Shown here: positions 24,249 through 36,900 of the stretch, one piece after another
Layout of the letters: every line of letters starts with the position of its first letter
How positions within the stretch are numbered: the first letter of the stretch is position 1
Assembly: GCF_905147365.1 (NCBI RefSeq)
Contig: NC_056407.1
Span: 18,149,980 to 18,213,979 of the forward strand
Direction of reading: 5' to 3'
From: Aricia agestis
Taxonomy: Eukaryota; Arthropoda; Insecta; Lepidoptera; Lycaenidae
DNA: 64,000 nucleotides
Notes under the pieces: generated by a model
The model's input: the letters and a program-made list of their open reading frames with translations, nothing else
Database searches by the model: none
What the model was told of the DNA's origin: nothing
Position numbers and translations under genes: made by a program

Positions 24249-24951
24249 TTTCCATACAACTTGTAATAACTATCGACGCGGTTTTGTTACATTATCGTAG
24301 CGAATCTTATCAAAATTATCATCAGACACCCCTCACCCAACTTCACCGAACTGTTTTCTATCTTAGCACGTATAAAAAATACATGAAGCATTTGATTTAT
24401 GCATAAGATTTTTGCCTAGAAATTAATCACAAAAATTATACCACCAATCAAATAAGAAAATTAGCAAATAATTTCAATTTTGTTTGACGATTATTCGCCA
24501 TTCTCATTCAATCACAAACTTCATGTCACTTTGATGTCACTTGATGTCTTTCATCTTACTTCTTCTTCGTCATAAACTTTTTTTTTCTTATTTATGGCAC
24601 TCGGCTTTTTAAGCATGACCAGAGCCAAGTAAAAATATAAGGCGGGAAAATTGCGGGAAAACAAATAAATTCTTCATGATCCCCATTTTTCACTTGTTGC
24701 ACAACACTATGATGTTGCCACTTTTTAATTTCTTCCTTTTTTTTGACAAACAGTTTAGTGCTTTGTGCTTAAAACCGGAAGAACGACTCTAGGCGTCTTT
24801 CAAAGATGACTTTTGTGATTTGTCTGTATTATTGCGGCTCTTCACGATGGGCCAGCGTAGTGGGCCATCACGATGGCCCAGCGTGGGGAGGACGTAGTGG
24901 CGTAGGATGGCCGATGGCGCCAGCGCTGGCCGTGGAATGGCGGCGGTGTCA

Positions 24952-25033
<82 letters not shown>

Positions 25034-25809
25034 GAATGAAGCTATGTTAATATGATAAAGGCGAAAGTTTGTATGGATGTTTGTTACTCTTTTACTCAAA
25101 AAATACTGAACGAATTTTAATGAAACTTTACAATAATAATAGCTTATACAATACATAACTCCTGACTTTTTTAAGATCCAAGTTTGGGAGTTTTAGTGTT
25201 GTTTTAAGAACGGAAAGTATATTATGCTATTATTACATTCATCATTATCATCACTACCATAAACCATTATTTTAATTTTAGGCTCGAAATAATTATTCGT
25301 AGAATTCAAGAGAAGGTTCATATTAGGAGGGAGGTGATACGAAGTTCACCGGGTTATCTGGTAAAGTCATAAATTATTAAAAATGCACGTTTTGCATTGC
25401 CGCAATGGCTAATGCTTACACGTCCATCTTGAACGACGTTTAGATCACAACTGAACACGGCCATCATGTAGAGGCGTTGCGACCACTGCATAGCCATCGC
25501 ATCGCATGCGCCATTCGATCGGCCAGCGCTGGCCACTCATGTAGAGGGGCAATTAGGTATTCTATCAATATTCTGTGCTTTTGTCTATGGTTATTGGTTT
25601 CCTGTTTCTTATGTCAAATCACAAATGTCAATTGTTTCGCATAGTAGGTATATGACATTCTCTTTGTTGTTTCGTTTGAAGTGCGGTAAACGGCAAATTA
25701 TTGCAATTTGCAATTATAGGTTATAAATATCCCGTTAGAACTATTTGCATTTCTGCAACTTTCAACAAAGCGTTTCATATCACTTCCATATTCTAAATAC
25801 GCTAAAAAT
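24249..25809. other. Divergent intergenic region between Ror and Sub1
   Basis: Must hold both promoters. It contains a relic of the 6413 foldback family (24708-24750), a (TA)n tract, a Helitron-like fragment (25036-25260) and an imperfect mirrored GGCCAGCG/CGCTGGCC pair (about 24850 and 25520). No core promoter is called. Confidence 0.4.
24956..25031. repeat. (TA)n microsatellite, about 37 units
   Basis: Uninterrupted alternating TA. Likely length-polymorphic. Confidence 0.95.
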
Positions 25810-26376
25810 ATGCCAAAAAATAAGAAAAAGCAAGAAGCTTCTAGCAGCAGTGACAGTGATGAAGGTCCAACCGATGTAAGTATGTTTTTTTATAATTTAT
25901 AATATTAATCGATTTTTTGGGCTTATATTTTTTAAATTTCAGCATTATTGTGATAGCTTGTAACAAAACCTTAATCGGTACTATTGCCGGTAACCTAATT
26001 TATACTAATTTAACGACATTGAATATTGATGATGATAACTTATGTATGGGTTTAGCCACAAATCCAAAACTCTGTACCTAATAAAATTCATTAATTCTAC
26101 ATTCTTTTGATACAGAGAAATCCTCCACCAGAGAAAAAAGCAAAGACTGGTGGTTCCAGAACAGACGACAAGGAACCAACATGGGTATTGCAGAAGAATA
26201 AATTGGTGAAGGTCCGAGAATTCAAAGGAAAAGTTTATATTGATATAAGAGAATTTTATGAGAAGAATGGTGAATTGTTACCAGGCAAGAAAGGAATAAG
26301 TCTCACTCCGGATTTGTGGCGAAAGCTGTTATCTCTGGGAGATGAAATTAACGAAACTGTTAGTTCCTTGTGTTAA
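25810..26376 (+). CDS. Sub1: RNA polymerase II coactivator PC4/Sub1, 108 aa
   Basis: Two exons, 25810-25875 (MPKNKKKQEASSSSDSDEG..., then GTAAGT donor) and 26116-26376 (acceptor TACAG, TAA stop). The N-terminal 22 residues are lysine- then serine/aspartate-rich, like the phosphorylated SEAC region of human PC4. The C-terminal part carries the PC4 ssDNA-binding fold: VREFKGKVYIDIREFY, then PGKKGISL and LTPDLWRKLLSL. Length (108 aa against 127 in human) fits the insect family. The protein binds single-stranded and melted DNA and bridges activators to the general transcription machinery; it is nuclear. The start is the only ATG upstream of the conserved Lys-rich block. An ATTAAA at 26556-26561 may be the poly(A) signal. 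It is transcribed divergently from Ror, with about 1.56 kb between start codons, so the two may share upstream DNA, though a (TA)n tract and repeats lie between them. Confidence 0.93.
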
Positions 26377-26624
26377 GATGGAATATTTTCCACTTTGTTT
26401 ATGAATTTAATATATTTTGTGATCACTTAAACCTTTTATTATCATTTAACTTTGATTGCATATTTAAGAAAGATTGCATTTTCCTGTGTACATGAATTAT
26501 GCATGTATGTACATTGAACAATAATTATTATTATCATAATGTGAGACTAAGAAAAATTAAACCAAGTGTTAGTTGCAAATAGATTTATTACCAGTTTATA
26601 AAAAGAAACAAATAGATATTTTGT

Positions 26625-26780
26625 TAACTAGCTGTCCCGGTGAACTTTGTGTCACTTTAAAACCTTCCCTAGACTTCTAAGAATATTTTAAAACTAAAAT
26701 CAGCCCAATCTGTCCAGCCGTTTGCGAGTTTTAGCGCGACTAACACATTTGAAAATCCATTTTTATATATATAGATTAAT
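26625..26780. repeat. AACTAGCTGTCCCGGTGAAC interspersed fragment
   Basis: CTAGCTGTCCCGG start and CCAGCCGTTTGCGAGTTTTA core, ending in TATATATATAGATTA. A common short retroelement or Helitron-like fragment downstream of Sub1. Confidence 0.45.
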
Positions 26781-26903
26781 TAATAATAACTGGTACAGTA
26801 AAATGAGCACATATTTTATTAAACAATAAATGCAATGCCATACAACATTTTGAAAAAAAACTAAAAAAAAAAACAAGTTTCTGCAATTGATTTTGCAAAT
26901 TTA

Positions 26904-27025
26904 GGGCCTGTTTCACCACTTCCTGATAAGGTGCTAGATAGGCTTACTTGACAGATTCTCCATACTCTATCATATATATAAGTTAAGTGGTAGATAGCCT
27001 TATCAGGAAGTGGTGAAACAGGCCC
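26904..27025. mobile_element. TTA-flanked MITE, GGGCCTGTTTCACCACTTCC family, copy 1
   Basis: 122 bp; inverted ends GGGCCTGTTTCACCACTTCC; TTA duplications at 26901-26903 and 27026-27028. It is immediately left of the GTTGTATG-flanked element. Confidence 0.8.
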
Positions 27026-27038
27026 TTAATGTTGTATG

Positions 27039-28453
27039 CTATGAATAATAAAAACTAAGGAAAAGTAACTCCGTCAAAAAACATGCTCCACAATACTTGT
27101 CAAAAAAGTGTACCTTAGGTACCGTAAATTGGGGGTACTAGGGTCTGCAGGGAGAATTGGGTCAAAAGTGTGACCTTTTTAGAAAACCTAAGTTCCCATA
27201 GTATTTTAATTTTACACTATGGTAAGCTTTTTTATTTAAAGCTTACAACATTTGTTATATATTCTGGCAACATTTGCTTGTGCATGAATTTGATGAAAAT
27301 AACGGTCTTCAAAGAGTTGAGTCAAAATTGTCTGAAATTTGCTCCGAAAAACATTTTAATTTTCTTTACTTATTTGGAATAATTGTGTGAAAGTGAACAT
27401 CGCATCCGTTGTAGCGGATATTCAGGCATTGAATAAGTAAGAAAGTAAGTGGATTTAAGTATTTTTTAATTGTATTTAATTTTTTTATCATTAAGGTAGT
27501 TTTAAGAAAAAATCGGGGTGTAAAGGGTCGTATGTGGGGGAAATTGGGCCGAATATGGGTTTAATAGGGACCTAATTTGGATGAATTGGGACGCCTATGG
27601 GTGAATTGGGTCTTTATGGATAGGGTTGTCACGATGGATATATTCTAGTATTATTATTTTATCATCATTGTTCGTACAGGTGTTTGTTGTTTAAAGGGGA
27701 GAAAAACCATGCTTCGGCACGAATGGACCGGATCGACCGGATACATACCATCACCTCATAGAAAACTAGCGTGAAACAACGCATGCGTTGTGTTTTGCTG
27801 AGTGCGTGAGGGATTGGGAATTTTAAAGATCAGGAACGCAAGTCGCAACACCAGACGAGTCACAAGACGACGAAGAAGAGTGACTCAATATTTATATAAA
27901 AATATAATAATAATGTGATAATGCTTGATTGGATCTGTTGTTTGATTTTGTACTGATTCTTGTATAATATATACCTCATACCTATACAGCTATGCCAAAA
28001 CATTATTTCATATAAGTACCTACCTGAGTAGGTAGTACCTATTTGGAAACATCAGGAAAGTGGCAGCCCTAGCAAAAATGTCTATTAACCCCATATGCGT
28101 CCCTTTTCACCCCAGACTGTGGGTGAATTGGGTCTAGTAAGTTTTTGGACCTTTTTGTATATTTTATTTAATGAACTAAAATTGTAATGTATTGCAAACA
28201 AAACTAGGAACCACCGGAACTCTATTGATAATTTTTTTTCTTATTAATCTTAAGATAAAGTCAATAAAAATCAATGTTGAACTTGGAAAGTGACCCGATT
28301 CCCCCCATTTTACGGTACACATTTCAATACATTTGCAATATTTAGTTGACCTTGAGCGGTACTAGGCTGACGTTACATGACAGATCAAAAGGAACCAAAT
28401 TTAAAACGGTAATAGTATGGGAGTTACGATTCCTTAGTTTTTGTTATTCGTAG
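27039..28453. mobile_element. Short inverted copy of the 15868-17350 family, interrupted by a second element
   Basis: Terminal repeats CTATGAATAATAAAAACTAA (left) and the complement of CTACGAATAACAAAAACTAA (right) match the 15.9-kb element in reverse orientation. An identical 8-bp duplication GTTGTATG flanks it at 27031-27038 and 28454-28461. Without the nested insert 27122-28315 the copy is only about 220 bp, so it is a MITE-like derivative. Confidence 0.85.
27122..28315. mobile_element. 1.19-kb TA-flanked non-autonomous DNA element (Tc1/mariner-like)
   Basis: The termini are CCGTAAATTGGGGG and CCCCCCATTTTACGG with TA on both sides (27120-27121 and 28316-28317). It is inserted inside the 8-bp-duplication element 27039-28453. 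The interior repeats an AATTGGGTC/GAATTGGGTC motif many times on the same strand. No transposase is visible. Confidence 0.75.
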
Positions 28454-28904
28454 GTTGTATGGGTATTACCTAGTCTACAGTAAATTAATGATATAAAATT
28501 AAATTTCCTAAAGTTTATAATTCACAGTATAATATTCCTACAAAACTATTAAAATGTGGTCACCTTTTCCCAGACACTTGTACAAATTACGATAGGTAAA
28601 GTTTAAAAATATGTAGAGTGAAAATACATGGATAAAGATTTTGATAAATACAGTCTACAATCTACAACTACTTTTGAATGGAATTCTTTGGTAGACAGAA
28701 GTTAAGCACTAGGTATATTTTTTTAACCCATTAATCCCCAAGCGGTAGCACTACAGCTATTCGTCAGCTCACAACTTGGCGATGAGGCGCGGTATTTTAA
28801 TATTTTTTAATGATTTAAAAATTACGAACCGCGATTCGCCCTAAAGCTCTGTAAGGCTTTAAATGAACGTGGCGAAAAAAGGAACTAACGCCGCCACCAT
28901 ACTA

Positions 28905-29383
28905 AGGTTGGGTTGCACCAACTTACTATAACTTTAACTACAATGCAAAATGTCAAAACTTTAGTTAAAGTTAAAAATGGACGCCATCAAGACGCCATAT
29001 TTAACCATAGCCATAGAGCTCGACAAGGTTTTAAATGCTCGTGGCGAAAAAAGGAACTAACGCTGTCATCATACAAAAACGCCATTTTTGACAGTTCTCC
29101 TTTACCAGCAGCGCCCCCGCCCAAGTTCATTTATAAGCTTGTTGGACCAGCTGTCATCTGTCAATTTCTCCGGTAAAAGTTAAAAGTTAAAGCTAAATTT
29201 AGGGCCTGTTTCACCACTTTCTGATAGTGTCTAATAGGCTATACACAACTTTTTTCTCTGTCATCAATCATCATCAATCTGTCAAGTTAATTGGTGGATA
29301 GCCTTATCAGGAAGTGGTGAAACAGGCCCTTAGCCTTAACTATAACCATGACTTTAACCACGCCTCTGGTGCAACCCACCCTA
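28905..29383. mobile_element. GGGTTGCACCA-ended inverted-repeat element hosting another MITE
   Basis: AGGTTGGGTTGCACCAACTT at the left pairs with GGTGCAACCCACCCT at the right, and TAACTTTAAC motifs follow both ends. It contains the MITE 29202-29329. A block with AAGGAACTAACG and CAGCGCCCCCGCCCA occurs inside (29048-29135) and partly again just outside (28878-28905 and 29381-29440). Confidence 0.55.
29202..29329. mobile_element. TTA-flanked MITE, GGGCCTGTTTCACCACTTTC family, copy 2
   Basis: 128 bp with the same ends as 26904-27025 and TTA at 29199-29201 and 29330-29332. It is nested within the GGTTGCACC element 28905-29383. Confidence 0.8.
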
Positions 29384-29931
29384 AAACGCCATTTTTGACA
29401 GTTCTTTACCGGCAGCGCCCCCGCCCACGTGCATATAAAGCAGGGGTTCCGAAACTTATTTTGTCTACTGCCCACTTAGAGAACAAATTATGTTTTAGCG
29501 TCCCCAATTGTTTAAATTTAAAATGCATCCAGATGAAATAAATCACCCCCAAGCCTCTACACAACGCCCTAATTTATATATAAAGGGTTGTCGCAGTAGG
29601 TATACAGCGACAACCGGTAGACCAAGCTGACCTTAATTCTACTGGAACATTGAACAAGGTTTACGAGTACTTTGTTCTAAATTAGTACTGGCTACACAGG
29701 TAATAGGTATTTACAATAATTTTGGCATTCACAACTAGATTCATTTAGTTTTAAAACACACATTATAAAGCTAAAGATTCTAACGATACCACATTTATTT
29801 CATAATAATTTTCTTTTTGTATTAAATACTTGCAAAACACACTATACCCAAGTCATGGTGCATATATTAACTCCTAGTACACAGACACTTACAAACCACA
29901 CAAACAATATGACATAAATAAAAAAAACCGG

Positions 29932-30434
29932 CCAAGTGCGAGTCGGACTCGCGCACCGAGGGTTCCGACAGCTTAAAGGTATTATAGACCTGAGTATTTG
30001 GTATGAATTTCAATTTAATACCTCTACGCGTTTATGAGGAAATGGGTAGTAAGTTTAAAATTATTAAAAAAAATATATTATGTGATGTAACTAAAAATTT
30101 ATGGTTTTCGTAATTTTTCCTTTATCTATGCTATAAGACGTTGCTTCGTACCAAATTTCAAGATTCTGAGTTCACGGGAAGCACCCTGTAGGTTTTGATT
30201 CCCTTGCAAGTGTCGAAAATTTGCGGCATAAACGGCTGTATCTTTTGATTGCGTTGGCTTAGAAGTTTGATTTTTTCACAGCTTCAAGGGACAGTAGACC
30301 TGAGTAATTGATATAAATTTCAGCTTCATACCTCCACGCGTTCCTGAGAAAAAGGGTCTTGACAGACGGACAGACGGACAACAAAGTGATCCTATAAGGG
30401 TTCCGTTTTTTCCTTTTGAGGTACGGAACCCTAA
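29932..30434. repeat. GGCCAAGTGCGAGTCGGACT / GGTTCCGTAC interspersed repeat
   Basis: Starts AACCGGCCAAGTGCGAGTCG and ends near GAGGTACGGAACCCTAAAAA with GACAGACGGACAGACGGAC before it. This very abundant lepidopteran-type repeat has several other copies in the window. It lies just downstream of EPT1. Confidence 0.7.
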
Positions 30435-30642
30435 AAACAACAATTTTCTGAAATTCTTTAAAACATTAAACCATTTTAACTACATTCATAATTTTCAAAA
30501 TTTGTATCCTCATCATATTTTTTTGTCTACATAAAAAAAGCATCCGAGATTATTTCTTTGGTTCAGTTTAAAATAAATAAATAACATTTGGCCACAAAAA
30601 ACTATACAATTAATAACATTTTGCATAAATACCTAACAGTGA

Positions 30643-30872
30643 CATGGGCGTACCGGGGGGGGGCAGCTGCCCCTGGAATCCCTGGATCATGTTGACGTCC
30701 CTACTAAGTATATTATCTAGTACTTTTATCTATAAAAATTAAGAACGAAATTTTGCCATTTCTTTGCAATACAATATTTTTACAACTAAAAATTAATAAT
30801 TTTTTATTCTTTATAAACACCTAGCTTATGAAAAATACGCCCCCCCCGCCCAGAACCTGGGTACGCCCATGA
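30643..30872. repeat. ATGGGCGTACC inverted-end repeat
   Basis: CATGGGCGTACCGGGGGGGG at the left and GGTACGCCCATG at the right with C-rich DNA between. Lies just downstream of the EPT1 stop and includes a possible minus-strand AATAAA (30803-30808). Confidence 0.55.
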
Positions 30873-30996
30873 ACAGTGACAACCATCAACGGTGAGATTA
30901 AAAAACGAGTGATTTAAAATCACAAAAAGATTAAAATCTACATTAATATCTGTTACAATATAATGACCAGAACCAGATAGAATTTTACTACTTCAT

Positions 30997-33900
30997 TTAT
31001 ACCTTTGGTTTGATCCGGAAACAAGATATCTTAAAGTGTTCACACATCTCCTGTACCTGCAAAAAATAATATAGAATTGATGAGAAAAATATGAATACAT
31101 GATGTAAGTATGGCGTAAAATGTTTTACACTAACGGCTCAGGGCCTGTAGACAAGTGGCAAAGCGCTAACGCTAGCGCTACAAAATGTATGCGATTTGAC
31201 ATAAGTCATCCTTCGCTAGCGAATACTAATGTCAAATCCATACATTTTGTAGCGCTAGCGTTAGCGTTTTGCCACTTGTCTACGGGGGCTGGTCAGGTCT
31301 GGTCTGGTGGGTGGAAAAAATATGAAATCATTGTTAATAAGATGGTGTTAAACGAACAACTGACAGCTCAAAACTATGAGAGTCACAGGGATATAATTTG
31401 TGTATTTTATATCGTGCTATTATGTCAATCCCCCCCCTCCCTAAACAGAGGCGGCGTAAGGCGTGGGCGACGTGGGCTACCGATCACGGCCTCGTGGTCC
31501 AAGGGGCCTTAGACCACGAGGATTTATGAGTTTTGATACTCATATTTTTATATAAAAAGAGCGTGTGTGCCGAGCTCACGTGTCAGAAGTGAAACTCAGT
31601 CAAAATCGTCGCCTTACTCCGTGACGGTATCGCCATGACGCGACTTTGAAATTTTACTCTGAAGTCTCAACGCGCCTAAAGAAGTTTCATTTCAATAAAA
31701 ATTGGAGAATAAAAATTGGAGTATAAAAAACCTGCCTCGCAAAACATATTTCGCCTACATAAAATTTAGGTGTTGCCCAGCCACTGTCCCTGAATGTAGC
31801 ACGTACCAGCAGCGTGCCATATCTGCAGTGCGCGAACGTGGCGGCAGCGGTGAGGGCGACCAGCACGGCGAGCTCGGCGGCCGGCGCCCGCAGCGCCACG
31901 CACACGCCCGCACCGTACACGCACACCAGCGCGTTGACGGCCTCGCACCGCGTGTCGCTCATCTGCGCGACTATTAGCCGGCACTGAGGAGATATATGAT
32001 GAGGAGTTTTATGTACCGAGAAGTCACCACTAAAGTATCATCACGGTCAGGTTTAGAAGCAGAGATTTGAAAATTGTGGAACAGGAATAGAATTTCGGCA
32101 TCGTTCCTTTTTCCATACCCAAAGGGTAAAAACTTGACCCTATTACTAAGACTTCGATGTCTGTCTGTCCGTCTGTCTGTCTCCAGGCTGTATCTCAAGA
32201 ACGGCTATAGATAGACTTCTGAAATTTTCACAGAATGTGTATATCTGTTGCCACTATTACAACAAATACTAAAAACAAAATAATATTAATATTTAAGGGT
32301 GGCTCGCATACAGCAAACGTGATTTTTTTGCTGTTTTTAGCTCGATATCAATAATGGCTATAGCCAGGCACTGGAAATTTTTACGAAATCGTTAATTATA
32401 TTATTTGTGCTTTAATAATTGATAATGAAATTAAAGTAAAATAAATATTTAAGGGGAGCTCCCATACAAAAATCACATTTTTTGAGCTATTTTTGCTCTA
32501 TAACGGTACGGAACCCTTCGTGCGCGAGTCCGACTCGCACTTGGCCGACTTTTTGAATTCAAAAAATTCAAATGATAAAACTTTGACGTTTTAACTCTTT
32601 TTCTTATTGTTTTTCTTTGATACAAACATTCGCCTCCTGCCACTCGAAACTTAAAAGCCATCCTTTACCAAAATATGTGTAAAAAATACTTACAGAGATA
32701 TTAGAGAATATTGTCCCGGTGAGCACATAGAACAGGCGCGGGGCGGTGCTGACCACGTCACCGGGCGAGTACACCGCCCACGCCGCGCTCAACCCTACGA
32801 ACGTCGCGAGCGGGATCAGCGGCCGCACCGCCTCCGAGAACGATCGCATCTTGCCGGTGCGGTCGCGGTACGATCTGCGGACACAATATCATATTATTAT
32901 TATTTTGACGTCGATTGGTAATTTTTATAGACTTGTTTAAAAAACTGAAAAACTCGCTTTAGCTAATCCGCCATCTTGGATGTCCGCAATGTTGGATTTA
33001 AGTCACGTGACTATTTTTTCGTATTTCTGACAGCAAACCCTTTCATTTGATAACCATAGGGGGTGCCGGGTGCATTTCAAATAGCCTGTCCGCCATCTTG
33101 GGGAGGTCGCCATATTGGATTTGACATTTGTGATGACGTTTCTTAGCTAGTCATCAGAACTCAGAGCGTGTGCAAAATTTCATCATAATCGAAGACCGGT
33201 CAAATTAAGATTCCAAGACTTTCTTACATATAAAGTTACAAGTGAAGCCAATAAAAGCGTGTTAAAATCATTGCTAGTTCGACTTGGTCAACGTGACCCA
33301 AGTGATGCTAAGAACTCACGGTTTAACACGCGGTTTTCTCCCGCGCCCGCCGCTTTTGCGGAGCTGCGGTTTTATTTCGGAACTCACGACAACTTACGGC
33401 GACCGCTAATTTGTGCGGACTGCGGGCCCGCAGCCGCCGCGGTCGTGATCAGCGCCCGCAAACTCATTTTTTTCACTTTTGTATGGGGAAACTCGTGACG
33501 CTCGGACCCTTGCCCATACAAAAGTGAAAAAAAATCGTCTTTCAGAGCTGCTGCTTTCACAGTGAACTCTCTACAACGAACACGTACACACACTAAAGTA
33601 TAAAGATGGCCCCGTGCGAGTTTCTTACGCCGGATCTTCTCGCCGGGTTAGTTTCCGAACCGGTGGTAGGCACCTTAGTAACAACGTTCGGAAATATTTA
33701 TGTAAAAAAATTACTCTGAATTAAAAATATTTTGATTTTGATTTTACTAGGTACGGCTACTGCGATCGCCCGCTAAACTATCACAGAGCGCGGCGCAAAC
33801 CGCCGAGGCTGCGGGCGACCCGCCGCCCGCCGGTGCAGCCGAAGCCGCAAACAACCGCACCCGCCGCGGGCGAAAAACGCGCCGTGAGTTTTGCTTCAAT

Positions 33901-36900
33901 TTTTTACATACAAAACTGCATTCTACCCAGGCTGGAATTAACCGCTCCGTGAGTTCTTAGCGTATTTTGTCTATCAGCACGCTGCACGCATACTCACTTG
34001 TATATATTCCACAGTATAACAGTCTGCGAGGTGAGCATGGCGGACAGGTACAGGACGACCTCGAACACCAAGCCCGGCGTGAGGCCGCCCGGCAGCCGCA
34101 CGTGCCACGCGCGCGCCCCCACCGCCGATGTTACTAGCAGCAACACGCACGAGCCCTGGGAGACATTAAGAGCGCGCTGTCAGAAATATCATAAAGCTAT
34201 AGTATTTTTCGATACTCGATACCGACTACCGTAAATTTTTAGTATGGCAAATTTTACAGCGCCTCTAGCGGTTACTTGCGGAACTAAAATCGCCATACTA
34301 AATATTTACGTAGTCGGTATCGACTCAATCGAGTATCGATAAATACTATAGCTTTAAGCTCATGGTAAAGCTACAGAGCCTGCAGGCGGACTGGTAATGT
34401 GTGGGACCAGTAAAACTAGCGGTAGAGAATTTCGATACCTGTTAAGCAGTTTAAAATTTAACGGCCCGATTCGACCAAACTTGAAGTTACACGAGTATAA
34501 CTATCATGAGAATAATTTTATTTCTTTAATTTACTCTAAGGTATTATCGTTTGCATTTTACCAAGTTACTCAAAGAGTATGAAATAAAATGTCAATTATA
34601 GTTCATAATGATAATGTGACAGTTGAACCCTGTTGTGCAACTATTCTCAGTTTAATATTTACTCCACCAAAATAGCCCGTGTAAATATTTACTCCCGTGT
34701 AATTACCTCATTCTTGGATTAGAAGTTGGAAAAACGCGAAACTTACTCTTAGATTAGGAGACAGTTATACTCGAGTAAAATTTTACTCCAGTTTGGCCGA
34801 ATCCGCCCTCAGTGCGGTGTCATTTTTTGCAATATTTTGCGTCTGGCTAACAAATATTTCATGGATCCTCTGAGGCGCCTAGCACCAGGAACTTTGATGA
34901 CTCCTCTCGAGCCCCACCCGCCATGAATCTTAATTTATCGTTGTTTCGTCTGTTTCCAATTGTTTTTCTTTTAGTAGCGAGCCAACAGCGAACATAAACG
35001 GATTAATACTTCGTTTCAAGTATTTAGAAGTGATAATTTACGTGTACAAACAGAAATGGAAGGTAAGTGACTTATTTTTATCAGGTGTTGTAAACCTTTG
35101 GCTATATTGATCCATTTATTTTCGTTTTATTGTAGAACGGGATAAAACATGCTACTTGCTAGTCATGTATAACACCAAAAATGTATCTACTTTTTATAGC
35201 ACTTTATAAACAAATAAACATTGTATAAGTTGTAGTTTTTGAATGAAATATGTTTCTTTCATACCGGTGTGAAGCAGGGGCGGGCTGCTAGTTAATTATA
35301 AGAATAAATGTGAGATTTTGCTGGTGTTGGCGTTATATATTTATAAAATAATTTGTCGGCCATATTAATCACCAATTGAAAATGTTTAAGACTCCTAAAG
35401 TGTAAGTTTTTATGCAATATCCTAAAACTAACACTGTACACGTAAAATACGTGACAAATAAGGCCACTTTCATTGAGGGGAAACCTCTGAAAAATGTAAT
35501 TTCATCATTGTTTTACAGGTAAACATTTTATCTCCTCTTGGGCGTCACACGCCATACAGAAAAGATACCCATGGTGCCTCTGCGGCAACAACCGCACGGA
35601 ATCGGTTAAAGTACTCGAAACTATTTAAACTTTAAATAGTCAATTCGCAATCAATTCGTGGTGCGATTAATTTTTGCGTTTGATCAACATAAAATACTTA
35701 AACAAAATAGACATGAAAATGTACGCGCGATAAACGAACGAAGTTACGGGTAAAATCTAGGGCCCCAAAAAGGAATTCTTAATAATAATAATAATAGTCC
35801 TACACTGGTCACTGGCCACTCATGGCTCTCCTTGGGCGTACTTTCATGATGCGAACAGGGAGAGTGTCACATGCCACGCATGCCTTCCAAAGGTCCGGGA
35901 TATAATATTGCCCGTGAGCAAGGAGTGCAAACAATAATAATAATTTATTTTAGCGGAAAGAAGTTACAATAGTTGTTATAATAATAAACATGGTTCACTC
36001 TTTCTATCTAGTATTTAGGCATGCAAAAAAAAACAAAAATGTAATTAAATTAACATTATTAATTGTTATACAGCAGCGCAGTGATTCACAATTCCTGACT
36101 CGGATTCCGAAGCAGGTATACCTTCTGCTTAGCACTAGGCAGGCCGAGCCTTTATTGGCTGTTGTCGTCGAATATGAGTTTAATAAGTGGCGGCCTTACA
36201 GATTGCGAGGCCCGGGGCGGAAGGACTTTGCGAGGACCTGGGCGGCAGGTCTTTGTGAGACTCTTTTGCCTTACGGGGCGATTGCCCCGTTCGCCACCCC
36301 TTAGGGCCGCCACTGAGTCCAGTATAGCATTGTGAATCAAGCCTCATATTTCGAACCATAACCTACTAATCCTACTAATATTATAAAGGCGAAAGTTTGT
36401 TTGGATGTATGGATGTATAGATGTGTGGATGTGTGGATGTATGGATGTTTGTTACTCTTTCACGCAAAAAGTACTGAACGGATTTTAATGAAACTTTACA
36501 ATAATATAGCTTATACATCAGAATAACACATAGGCTACAATTTTAACCGACTTTCAAAATGGGGGAGGTGTTATGTTCGTTTTCTTATGTTCAACGATTA
36601 CTCCGCCGTTTGTTAACCGATTTTCAAAATTTTTCTTTTGGTATGTACCCTACATATCCCAATTTGGTATTATATTCACAAAAGTGGTGATCTGATGAAG
36701 GATCCATAAGTAATCGAGGGAACTCCTCAAAATTTATGGGGTAACATGTGGTGACTTCGGTTTCGTGAGAAGTATTCTAAGCATATGCTACAAACAAGTA
36801 AGATTTTGTACCGAGGTATACCTGGTATACCGTGGTTCGAAAGGTGCTGAGAGAACTCCTGATTCTTTATAGATACAAGTTTGGGAGTTTCGGCGTTGTT

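Noticed and set aside
33309..33962. GC-rich block as a missed EPT1 exon
   Set aside because: The EPT1 frame is already complete across 34155-33998 to 32874; this block has inverted ends and no homologous peptide.
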